Source: DATLMR01 sp035634255 | GTDB lineage: Bacteria > Acidobacteriota > Blastocatellia > UBA7656 | Assembly: GCA_035634255.1 (NCBI GenBank) | Contig: DASQDI010000103.1 | Coordinates: 1 to 34,053 of the forward strand | DNA: 34,053 nucleotides | Direction: 5' to 3' | Shown here: positions 26,878 through 34,053 of the stretch, one piece after another | How positions within the stretch are numbered: position 1 is the first letter of the stretch | Layout: each line of letters opens with the position of its first letter | The notes under the pieces: generated by a model | Told to the model about the DNA's origin: nothing | Databases searched by the model: none | What the model saw: only the letters and a program-made list of their open reading frames with translations | Program-made: the position numbers and the translations under genes

Positions 26878-28872
26878 ATGACAGTAAACAGAAAGCCAGA
26901 GAATGGAAAGCCGGGGAATGTAAATCGAAGCTCTGCTTCTCGTCGAGCGCGCCAGACCGCTCGCGGGGGGCATTCGTCGCCTCTGCCCGCCTACCCGTTC
27001 GCCGCCATAGTCGGGCAGGACAGCGCGAGGCTCGCCCTTTTGCTACTGGCGGTCGAGCCGAGGCTGAAAGGAGTTTTGATCGGGGCTGGCCCCGGTTCGG
27101 CAAAGACCACGCTTTCGCGCGCTTTCAAATCCGTCTTTCAGGCCCGGTCGATGGCCGCCCGCCCTTTCATTGAAGTCCCGCTCAATATATCGGACGACAG
27201 GCTCCTGGGCGGGATCGACATCGAGCGGACCCTCTCCACGGGAGAGAAGCATCCGGCGAAGGGGTTGCTGGCGGAGGCCGACGGAGGGGCGCTCTTTATC
27301 GACCATGCGAATTTGTTGGAGGAGGGAATCGCCAACCACATCGCCTCGGCGCTCGACACCGGCGAGGTGCGCCTTGAGAGAGAGGGCCTGAGCGACAGGT
27401 CGCCCGCGGAGTTCGTGCTGGTCGGGACATTCAATCCGCGTGAGGGCGAGGTGAGTCCGCGCCTGCGAAACAGGGTGGGCCTGATTGTGGAGAATGCTCA
27501 GGCGGTTCCGCCGGATTCGCGGGTGGAAATCATTACGAGGGCCTCAAGATTTCATGAAAGTCCCGGCCTCTTCTGCGCCCTGTTCGAAGAAGAGGACAGG
27601 GAGATAGCCCGCGCCGTCGCGAGCGCGCGGGAGAGATTACCTGGGGTCAGGATTTCGCGCGAAGATGTTCGCAAGCTAAGCCTCGCGACTTTGTCTTTAG
27701 GCATCGAAGGCAACAGGTGGGACCTCGTCGCGGTGAGGGCGGCACGAGCGAGTGCCGCGCTCGCGGGCCGTGCCGAAGTCGACGACCCTGATATGATCGC
27801 GGCAATTCAGATGGTGCTTGTCCCCCGCGCGGAGAGGCTGCCGGAGCCCGGCAGTTTGAACGAGGCGGACGAGGCAGAGCCGGACAATCAAAGCGATGAA
27901 GTCCAGGGTGACGACGGAAGCGAGACGATTGATCCCGGCCCCGGCCTTTCGCGGCAGGCAGAAGAGATGGTCGTCCGGGCAATCGATTCGCGAGCGCCTG
28001 AGTTGAATCCGTCTATCTTAAAATCGGGCAGGCCGTCGGCCACCTCGGGCCGCCGCGCGCCGGCTCTCCACGAGCGGAGGGGGCGTCACGTCAGGGATTC
28101 GGAGTCGAAGCCGCCGTCATTAAATATATCGGTGGCCGCGACTCTCCGCGCCGCCGCCCCGTTTCAGAAGCGGCGGAGGGAGCGCGCCAGAGAACGGGAG
28201 GGGGTTGCGGAAGAGGCTTCGAATAGGGCCGCCGTCAGGGTGGAGCCGCCTGACCTTCGATTCAAGCAGTTCAAGCGCAGGTCGGGAATGCTCTTCGTCT
28301 TTGCGATTGACGGCAGCGGCAGCATGGCCCTGAACAGGATGGCTCAGGCGAAGGGCGCTATGGTCCGACTCCTTCAGGGGGCGTACCTGCACCGCGACAA
28401 AGTGGCGCTGGTCTGCTTTCGCGGGAAGGCGGCGGAGGTCCTGATGGCTCCGACGCGGAGCGTGGAGGTCGCGAAGAAGTTGATCGACGCGCTCCCTTCG
28501 GGCGGGGGGACGCCTCTCGCGGCGGGCCTGATGGAGTCTTTGAGGGTGGCCCGCCTTTCGCGCCTGAAGAGGATGGATCAATCTCTGGTGGTCGTCTTCA
28601 CCGATGGCCGGGCGAACGTCGGGATCGAGCAGGCGGCGGACGCGGGCAGGGTCGCGGAGGAGCTGAGACAGGTCGGGGCAATTTTTCGGGCCGAAGGAGT
28701 GGAATCGATTGTGATCGATACGAGGTCAAGGTTCATTTCGGGAGGCGAGGCGCAGGAGCTTGCCCGCCAGCTTGGGGGGCGTTATCTTTACCTCCCGCGC
28801 CCTGACTCGACTTCCATCTACAACGCCGTGACTTCGGTCGCGTCGAGCATCAGGGTCGGGCCGCCGGTTTAA
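26878..28872 (+). CDS. bchD: Magnesium chelatase subunit BchD
   Basis: The 664-aa protein has an N-terminal AAA+ domain, an acidic and then basic low-complexity linker (about 330-450) and a C-terminal integrin-I (von Willebrand A) domain. The MIDAS motif is DGSGS (478-482), with later GGGTPL and FTDGRAN. The AAA+ module is degenerate: Walker A is GPGSAKT (71-77) and the Walker B glutamate is replaced by His (FIDHANLL, D142-H143), as expected for a subunit that organises the ring rather than hydrolysing ATP. The first 35 residues are not conserved and no ribosome-binding site is clear, so the start may lie further in. Its stop is 2 nt before the next start. Confidence 0.94.
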   Translation: MTVNRKPENGKPGNVNRSSASRRARQTARGGHSSPLPAYPFAAIVGQDSARLALLLLAVEPRLKGVLIGAGPGSAKTTLSRAFKSVFQARSMAARPFIEVPLNISDDRLLGGIDIERTLSTGEKHPAKGLLAEADGGALFIDHANLLEEGIANHIASALDTGEVRLEREGLSDRSPAEFVLVGTFNPREGEVSPRLRNRVGLIVENAQAVPPDSRVEIITRASRFHESPGLFCALFEEEDREIARAVASARERLPGVRISREDVRKLSLATLSLGIEGNRWDLVAVRAARASAALAGRAEVDDPDMIAAIQMVLVPRAERLPEPGSLNEADEAEPDNQSDEVQGDDGSETIDPGPGLSRQAEEMVVRAIDSRAPELNPSILKSGRPSATSGRRAPALHERRGRHVRDSESKPPSLNISVAATLRAAAPFQKRRRERAREREGVAEEASNRAAVRVEPPDLRFKQFKRRSGMLFVFAIDGSGSMALNRMAQAKGAMVRLLQGAYLHRDKVALVCFRGKAAEVLMAPTRSVEVAKKLIDALPSGGGTPLAAGLMESLRVARLSRLKRMDQSLVVVFTDGRANVGIEQAADAGRVAEELRQVGAIFRAEGVESIVIDTRSRFISGGEAQELARQLGGRYLYLPRPDSTSIYNAVTSVASSIRVGPPV

Positions 28873-28874
28873 TT

Positions 28875-30626
28875 ATGAGCGAACACATGTCGAATGATGA
28901 GCGGGACCGCCGCGTGCTTGAGCTTTACGAGCGCGTGCTTGAGATCGAGCAGAGGTTGATACCGACCGGCCTGCACGTCTTCGGCCGCGCACCGAAGAAT
29001 TTCGAGGCGGCCGACATGCTGCGGATGGTTGCTTCGTTCGACCGCCCGGAACTGGGGATTCGCTCGCTGCCGGACCTCGTTTGCGAGGGGCTCGGGTTGC
29101 CTCCCTACGCTCAACTGCTTAAAGAAAGCGCCACCTCAGACGCGAGTATGGTCGAGCGCGAGCGGGTCGAGTCGTTAATCTCCGACGCCATCGCCCTATT
29201 CCTCTCCTCGAATCATGAATCATCAATCGACTCGCCCGCCTCGTTCCTGCTTGAACGGGCCTCAGTGGAGCCTGCCGAATCGGGGAAAGTCCTCGCACTG
29301 CTCGACCGCGTGCGAAAACAGCTTGAGTCGAACTCCGAGCTTGACGGGCTGATTCGCGCGCTTGAGGGGAAGTACGTCGAGCCCGGACCCGGAGCCGACA
29401 TCGTGCAGAACCCATCGATCCTCCCGACCGGGCGCAACACTCACGCTGTAAATCCCTACGCGGTCCCTTCGCCCGCGGCCTTGCGGAGGGCCGCTCCGGT
29501 CGCGAGGGCTCTGCTCGACCGCCAGCTGAGCGAGTCGGGGCGCTATCCCGAAACTATCGCGATGGTGCTCTGGGGGATCGACAACATCAAGACGGAAGGC
29601 GAGGCCGTGGCGCAAGCGCTGTGGCTGCTCGGCGTCACTCCGCGCAGGGATTCACTCAACCGGGTGACGGATGTCGACGTGCTGCCTCTGGAGAGCCTGG
29701 GCCGCCCGAGGATCGACATAGTGATGACCGTATCCGGCATCTTCCGAGACGTGTTCGGATCGACGATGGGCCTTCTCGACTCCGCCGTCAGGCGCGTGGC
29801 AGAGATGGACGAGCCGCACTCGATGAACTACGTGAGAAAGCACGTGCGGGAAGAGATGTCGGCCCGGCAGGTCTCCTTCGACGAAGCGGTGGTCAGGGTC
29901 TTCTCCAACGCCGCGGGGAACTATGGGACCAACGTGAACTTCCTCGTCCTCGAAAGCCAGTGGGAGGACAGCGCGGAGCTCGGGGACCTCTTCATAACCA
30001 GAAAGTGCTTCGCCTACGGGCGGGACTCTCGCGGGCGCTCATTCGATGGCCGGGAATCGAAGAGGCTGCTTGAGCGCGCGCTGGAACGTGTGGAGGTGAC
30101 TTACCAGAACATCGACACCACCGAAGTCGGCATCACCGATGTCGATCACTACTTCGAATACCTTGGCGGGGTGTCGAAGGCGGTCGAGAGGCGCGCGGGG
30201 GTTCGCCCGAAGATTTACCTGTCGGACACCCTGACCCCCGGAGTCAAGGTGCGGACCCTCGAAGAGACGGTGAGGCTTGAGACGCGGACGAAGATGCTCA
30301 ACCCGAAGTGGTATGAGGGCATGCTGCGCCACGGCTTCAGCGGGGTCGCCGAGATCGAGCACCAGGTGACGAACACCTTCGGGTGGTCCGCCACGGCCGA
30401 CGCGGTCGATGACTGGGTGTACGATCAGATGGCGGAGACTTACGTCCTGGACGAAGAGATGCTGAAGCGTCTGCAATCGCTCAACCCGCACTCGGTGCGG
30501 ACGATGGTCGGGCGGCTGCTCGAAGCCTCGGGGCGCGGCTTCTGGTCGGCGGACGAGTCCGTGCTCGACCGGCTGCGGAGCATATTCACGAACCTCGAAG
30601 ACGAGCTGGAAGGGGTGGGCCGTTGA
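28875..30626 (+). CDS. bchH: Magnesium chelatase subunit BchH, C-terminal half (separate gene)
   Basis: The 583-aa protein corresponds to the C-terminal half of BchH. It starts at the segment ELYERVLEIEQRLIPTGLHV (residues 16-35), which lies in the middle of full-length BchH. It continues through EPGPGADIVQNPSILPTGRN (170-189), RYPETIAMVLWGIDNIKTEG and GRPRIDIVMTVSGIFRD to the normal C-terminal region with NTFGWSATADAVDDW. The porphyrin-binding, Mg-inserting subunit needs both halves, so this product should pair with the one encoded directly downstream. The ATG is 2 nt after the bchD stop; the stop overlaps the next start (TTGA). Features are BchH-like rather than CobN-like. Length is about half of the usual single protein. 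Confidence 0.93.
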   Translation: MSEHMSNDERDRRVLELYERVLEIEQRLIPTGLHVFGRAPKNFEAADMLRMVASFDRPELGIRSLPDLVCEGLGLPPYAQLLKESATSDASMVERERVESLISDAIALFLSSNHESSIDSPASFLLERASVEPAESGKVLALLDRVRKQLESNSELDGLIRALEGKYVEPGPGADIVQNPSILPTGRNTHAVNPYAVPSPAALRRAAPVARALLDRQLSESGRYPETIAMVLWGIDNIKTEGEAVAQALWLLGVTPRRDSLNRVTDVDVLPLESLGRPRIDIVMTVSGIFRDVFGSTMGLLDSAVRRVAEMDEPHSMNYVRKHVREEMSARQVSFDEAVVRVFSNAAGNYGTNVNFLVLESQWEDSAELGDLFITRKCFAYGRDSRGRSFDGRESKRLLERALERVEVTYQNIDTTEVGITDVDHYFEYLGGVSKAVERRAGVRPKIYLSDTLTPGVKVRTLEETVRLETRTKMLNPKWYEGMLRHGFSGVAEIEHQVTNTFGWSATADAVDDWVYDQMAETYVLDEEMLKRLQSLNPHSVRTMVGRLLEASGRGFWSADESVLDRLRSIFTNLEDELEGVGR

Positions 30627-32791
30627 AGATCACGGTGCTGTACGTCGGGTCGAGCCTGCTGGCCCCCATCAGGAGGGCCGAAGCCGAAATCAACCGGAAG
30701 TACTCGCTCGGCCTGCAAATCTCCGCGCACAACTGCGGCGCCCCCCTGCCTGCCGACGAATGGCGGGCGGCCGAGGATGATATGCTGGCGTCTCGGCTCA
30801 TCTTCATCATCCACGTGACCGACGACGAGAACGCCGCGCGCATCTCTGGTGCCGTGAAAAAGGCTTCCGGAGCCAATTCTGCCGTCATCGCCTTCAACTG
30901 CATGCCAGAGCTTATGCGCCTGACGAGGATGGGCCGCCTCGACTTTTCCAGCTTCGCGGGGGGCCGCGACCGGGGCCCGCGCGAGGGGGACGGCGAGGAC
31001 TCGGGCCGGGCCGCGATCCGCAGGCTGTTTTCGTGGATGGCCGATTCGCTCAAGGGCCGGGGGAAGAGGAAAGATCACAGCCAGTATTTGAAACTGATCG
31101 CGAAGATGCCCGCCATCCTGAAGTTCATTCCGGGGGCGGGGCGGCTCCGCGACATCAAGAACTACCTCTACCTCTTCTGCTACTTTCTACAGCCGACGCC
31201 CAACAACATTCGCTCGATGTTTCTGCACGCGATCAAGCAGTACGTGCCGGGGCATGGGAAGGGGATCAAGGTCGACGAGCCGGAGTCGATGCCGGTCGTC
31301 GGCATTTATCATCCCGACGCCCCGTCCCTTTTCGAGAGTTTCGACGCTTATAAAAAATGGTACGAGCGCCGGTCGGACCTCCCGCTCGACAGGAGGGACG
31401 CGGTCGGGTTGCTGCTGATGAGGCCGCAGATAATCAGCGACTCCCGCCGCCATTACGACGGCCTGATAAGGGCCATCGAGGCGGAGGGGCTGCCGGTGGT
31501 CCCGGCCATCTCGACTTTCATGGATAACCGAGACGCGGTCAGCCGGTTCTTTATCGAAGACCGCCCGGGGAATGGCGACGCGGCTCAGGGTAAAGAGTCG
31601 GGCGGACAGTCGCGGCCTGCCCCGCGGGTCGGGCAGATCGTTTCGCTCACGGGGTTCAGTTTCGTCGGGGGCCCCGCGATGAACGACAGCCACTCGGCGG
31701 TCGAGTTCCTGTCAGAGCTTGGCGTGCCTTTCCGCTCGCTCGTCTCGCTCGACTTTCAGTCTGTCGACGACTGGGAGCGGAACCGGCTCGGGCTCAACCC
31801 GATTCAGGTCGCCATGCAGGTCGCGATACCCGAGATCGACGGGGCGACCGAAGCTTTCATCTTCGGGGGGATGGCCCGCGCGGGCGAGCAGCCCGAGCCC
31901 ATCGAGGACCGCTGCCGAAGGATTGCCCGGCGGCTCGCGCGGTGGAACCGCGTCGCGGCGGCGAGTCGCGCGGACGTGAAGCTCGCTTTTCTGGTCTTCT
32001 GCTTCCCGCCGAACAAAGGCAACATCGGCACGGCCGCCGACCTCGACGTATTCCCGAGCCTTTTCGAAATCCTGTCGCGACTGTGCGCGGAGGGCTATTC
32101 GGTCGAACTGCCGGAAAGCCCCGACGCCTTGCGCGAGATGGTCCTCGGCGGGAACTCGTCCGAGTCGGGCGCGCTCGCGAACGTCGCGCACCGGATGAGC
32201 GTCGAGCAATACAGGAAGCTGTGCCCTTACGTCGCGGAGATCGAGCGCGAGTGGGGGCGCGCGCCCGGATCGATCAACTCGAACGGGCGCGAGCTTTTGA
32301 TTCACGGGATCGAGCTCGGGAACGTGTTCGTCGGGGTGCAGCCGACGTTCGGGTACGAGGGCGACCCCATGCGGATGCTTTCGGCCGAAAGCGCCTGCCC
32401 TCATCACGGTTTCATGGCGCTCTACACCTACCTTGAAAAAGTGTTCTCGGCGGACGCGGTGGTCCACGTCGGCACGCACGGCTCGCTCGAATTCATGCCC
32501 GGCAAGCAGGCCGGCCTGTCTTCCCTCTGCTGGCCCGACAGGCTGATCGCAGAGCTGCCGCACGTCTACGTCTACAGCGTGAACAACCCGGCCGAGGGCA
32601 CCATCGCGAAGCGCCGCTCCTACGCCGAGCTCGTCTCCTACCTCACGCCCCCGATTGAGAACGCGGGTTTGTATAAAGAGCTCGCCTCGATGAAGGAGCT
32701 GCTCTCCGCCTACCGGCAGGCGCGGAGCGAGCCGGAGCGGGAGCAACTGTTCGAGGCAATCGAAGAGAAGGCGCGCGGCCTGAACCTTTGA
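30623..32791 (+). CDS. bchH: Magnesium chelatase subunit BchH, N-terminal half (separate gene)
   Basis: The 722-aa protein matches the N-terminal half of BchH. It has the N-terminal DUF3479-like domain (about 1-135) and the CobN/Mg-chelatase domain with NKGNIGTAADLDVFPSLFEI, VGTHGSLEFMPGKQAG and NNPAEGTIAKRRSYAELVSY. It stops at a linker (EEKARGLNL) just before the LIPTGLHV segment that begins the other gene. The halves therefore join to one complete BchH (about 1305 residues in total), but in reversed gene order. An acidic/Gly-rich insert lies near 112-135. The start is TTG 30623 overlapping the previous stop, with GGAAGGGG upstream, so translation is probably coupled. Confidence 0.93.
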   Translation: MKITVLYVGSSLLAPIRRAEAEINRKYSLGLQISAHNCGAPLPADEWRAAEDDMLASRLIFIIHVTDDENAARISGAVKKASGANSAVIAFNCMPELMRLTRMGRLDFSSFAGGRDRGPREGDGEDSGRAAIRRLFSWMADSLKGRGKRKDHSQYLKLIAKMPAILKFIPGAGRLRDIKNYLYLFCYFLQPTPNNIRSMFLHAIKQYVPGHGKGIKVDEPESMPVVGIYHPDAPSLFESFDAYKKWYERRSDLPLDRRDAVGLLLMRPQIISDSRRHYDGLIRAIEAEGLPVVPAISTFMDNRDAVSRFFIEDRPGNGDAAQGKESGGQSRPAPRVGQIVSLTGFSFVGGPAMNDSHSAVEFLSELGVPFRSLVSLDFQSVDDWERNRLGLNPIQVAMQVAIPEIDGATEAFIFGGMARAGEQPEPIEDRCRRIARRLARWNRVAAASRADVKLAFLVFCFPPNKGNIGTAADLDVFPSLFEILSRLCAEGYSVELPESPDALREMVLGGNSSESGALANVAHRMSVEQYRKLCPYVAEIEREWGRAPGSINSNGRELLIHGIELGNVFVGVQPTFGYEGDPMRMLSAESACPHHGFMALYTYLEKVFSADAVVHVGTHGSLEFMPGKQAGLSSLCWPDRLIAELPHVYVYSVNNPAEGTIAKRRSYAELVSYLTPPIENAGLYKELASMKELLSAYRQARSEPEREQLFEAIEEKARGLNL

Positions 32792-32807
32792 CCGGAAAGA
32801 TTCGATT

Positions 32808-32987
32808 CTACTTATTCAATTGGGTGCCGCACACCCTGCATAAAGAGCGCCGCTTCGCGTTGAGCGAGCGGCATTGCTCGCAGCGGAAATACATCGCGCG
32901 GGTGAACGCATTCGTGAGCAGGGCGGGGATGATGAGTATTCCGCCGATGACCAGGATCGTTATTATCGTGTCGCCTATGTCCTTCAT
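32808..32987 (-). CDS. Tiny membrane protein with C-terminal zinc ribbon
   Basis: A 59-aa frame on the minus strand starts MKDIGDTIITILVIGG, has one membrane helix (about 8-25) and ends with a zinc ribbon of two pairs, CEQC (36-39) and CRVC (50-53). GGGGAGG lies just 2 nt before the ATG, closer than usual. The architecture matches the 64-aa protein at 19042-19236, which supports it as a real gene. It converges on bchH with a 16-nt gap. The function is unknown. Confidence 0.65.
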   Translation of the reverse strand: MKDIGDTIITILVIGGILIIPALLTNAFTRAMYFRCEQCRSLNAKRRSLCRVCGTQLNK

Positions 32988-33000
32988 GACCTCCCCGCAT

Positions 33001-33018
33001 TCACTCCGGCCCGAGTGA
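33001..33018. repeat. 6-bp hairpin between the small gene and the secreted-protein gene
   Basis: TCACTC (33001-33006) and GAGTGA (33013-33018) flank CGGCCC. On the plus strand TGCTTTTAT follows, a weak T-run, so it could end the bch transcript. On the minus strand it lies in the leader of the small zinc-ribbon gene. Confidence 0.35.
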
Positions 33019-33107
33019 TGCTTTTATCATAATTCCGCCGCGCAAAACAGCTTCCGGGGGATCGGCCATCTCTAACGACTCGATGACGCCGTCGCGGCCG
33101 CGGCTTC

Positions 33108-33137
33108 TTGCAAAAAGGGCCGGGGTCAGGGTATATA
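33108..33137 (+). promoter_or_regulatory. Putative promoter for the secreted-protein and signal peptidase genes
   Basis: TTGCAA (33108-33113) and TATATA (33132-33137) are 18 nt apart on the plus strand; TATAAA at 33134 is an alternative -10. The predicted start near 33145 gives a leader of about 30 nt containing GAGGAGGG before the ATG at 33176. Confidence 0.4.
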
Positions 33138-33175
33138 AATCTCGGCATGCGTTGGTCTCGAAGAGGAGGGTTGAA

Positions 33176-33562
33176 ATGGGATCGATAGCTCGCGCAGTCC
33201 TGTTCGCCGTGGTCGCCCTGTCGGTCCCGCACTCGTTCGCTTCCGGATCGAAGGTCTTTGCGCAGGGGGACGATCAGCTGCCCGATATAATAAGCTGTCA
33301 GCTGAAGAGGTCATCGACGGGTCAATTCAGGCTTCGGCTCACGGCAAACTCCGACAGGCTCGTAGAGGGGATTACTCTTACGATAGGCGGGGTGAGCCCG
33401 AAGAGATTGAAGCTCAAGGACAGGCAGCCGGGCACCGACTTTTTCTTTGCGGTCGTAGCGAAGGGAAGGGTGTGCAGAGGGTTACCCGGAGACATTGTCG
33501 TTACTTTCCCGAACGGGCGGACCTCTACACCGTTCCGCTGCTTTCAGATTTGCCCGAATTGA
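33176..33562 (+). CDS. Small secreted protein, function unknown
   Basis: The 128-aa protein has an N-terminal signal peptide with likely cleavage after VFA (about residue 30). The mature part has four cysteines, one early (ISCQLKR), one in GRVCRGL and two at the end (FRCFQICPN), which could form two disulfides. The middle looks beta-rich. I recognise no family. The frame is open upstream to 33083, but ATG 33176 has a strong GAGGAGGG site and gives a clean signal peptide. The signal peptidase gene begins 16 nt downstream, so the two may share a transcript. Confidence 0.65.
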   Translation: MGSIARAVLFAVVALSVPHSFASGSKVFAQGDDQLPDIISCQLKRSSTGQFRLRLTANSDRLVEGITLTIGGVSPKRLKLKDRQPGTDFFFAVVAKGRVCRGLPGDIVVTFPNGRTSTPFRCFQICPN

Positions 33563-33578
33563 TTCAGTGAGTTTTTAC

Positions 33579-34053
33579 ATGCAGTACAGGGTCAAAGCGC
33601 TCGGAATAGCTATCCCCCTCTTCCTGGGTATTCTCGTCTTTCTGATGGGGGCATTCGTCGCGCAGCCCGTTCACGTCGAAGGGAATTCCATGTACCCGGC
33701 CATCGAGGACGGCGATCTGGTCCTCATCAGCAAGGTGATCAACGACCTCGGCAGGGGCGACATCGTCACCTTTTACGAGCCGAGGTCGAGGGCCGACAGG
33801 GAGGTCAAGCGGATCATCGGGCTGCCGGGGGAAGAGATATGGATGACCGAACGCGGGGAGCTTTACATCGACGGGGGTCTGATCGACGAGCCCTACGTCC
33901 TCGCGCTCCGAAACCAGAGGCCGCGCGGGATATCGAGGCAGGTCATCAAAGAAGGGTGTTACTTCCTGATGGGCGACAATCGCGACGTGTCGAGCGATAG
34001 CCGCTCGTTCGGGCCGGTCCCGAGGCGCTTGATTTACGGCAAGGTCGTCGGGC
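33579..34053 (+). CDS. lepB: Signal peptidase I (3' end beyond the window)
   Basis: The visible 158 residues have an N-terminal membrane helix (about 8-28) and the S26 catalytic dyad: S37 in GNSMYP and K77 in DREVKRIIGLPGE. The substrate-site box GDNRDVSSDSRSFGPV is also present. The enzyme removes signal peptides on the outer face of the membrane. The ribosome-binding site is weak, so coupling to the preceding gene is possible. The C-terminus is cut by the window edge, not by a stop. Confidence 0.93.
   Translation, partial: MQYRVKALGIAIPLFLGILVFLMGAFVAQPVHVEGNSMYPAIEDGDLVLISKVINDLGRGDIVTFYEPRSRADREVKRIIGLPGEEIWMTERGELYIDGGLIDEPYVLALRNQRPRGISRQVIKEGCYFLMGDNRDVSSDSRSFGPVPRRLIYGKVVG

Noticed and set aside
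28875..32791. Cobaltochelatase CobN
   Set aside because: The segments AKRRSYAELVSYLTPP and IENAGLYKEL, plus a DUF3479-like N-terminus and a BchI with its cysteine segment, fit Mg chelatase better.

Overview
The window is high-GC bacterial chromosome with AT-richer spacers. It most resembles a chlorophototrophic Acidobacteriota (Chloracidobacterium/Blastocatellia-like). That placement is inference from gene content: an alternative complex III cluster joined to a caa3-type oxidase, a complete Mg-chelatase set (bchI, bchD, bchH), and a 4-hydroxybenzoyl-CoA-reductase-like molybdenum hydroxylase. No rRNA or phylogenetic marker is present to settle it.

Layout. 1-647: an inverted repeat, a tRNA-Glu(CTC) on the minus strand with its own promoter, and a spacer with a plausible promoter for the next operon. 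648-14003: one long plus-strand respiratory operon, actABCDEF, a single-pass membrane protein, a Sco copper chaperone, then oxidase subunits II (with fused cytochrome c), I (type A2), III and IV. Many starts overlap the previous stop, so translation is probably coupled. 14144-14788: Fe/Mn superoxide dismutase. 15032-19236: small, large and FAD subunits of a xanthine-oxidase-family enzyme, in the order and with the extra [4Fe-4S] loop of 4-hydroxybenzoyl-CoA reductase, then a tiny membrane zinc-ribbon protein. 19265-21745 (minus): two adjacent MacB/FtsX-type permease genes, each broken by two apparent single-base losses. 22023-23165 (minus): CHAD-domain protein. 23413-23982: family 4 uracil-DNA glycosylase, followed by a terminator. 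24106-32791: a promoter-led plus-strand block with a membrane-anchored sulfite-oxidase-like molybdoenzyme, bchI, bchD and bchH. 32808-32987 (minus): a second tiny membrane zinc-ribbon gene. 33176-34053: a small secreted cysteine-containing protein and the start of a signal peptidase I gene that runs off the window.

How the parts work together. ACIII oxidises membrane quinol and passes electrons through its haem subunits to the caa3 oxidase, whose subunit II carries CuA and a cytochrome c domain; Sco loads copper and superoxide dismutase removes a by-product of the same chemistry. BchI/BchD/BchH insert Mg into protoporphyrin IX, the first committed step of (bacterio)chlorophyll synthesis.

The most striking feature is bchH. 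It is split into two overlapping genes in swapped order: the gene for the C-terminal half (28875-30626) precedes the gene for the N-terminal half (30623-32791). Other points of interest are the HcrB-type iron-sulfur loop in an apparently aerobic genome, recurrent Gln/Asn/Gly-rich inserts in several respiratory subunits, and the four frame breaks confined to the two permease genes.
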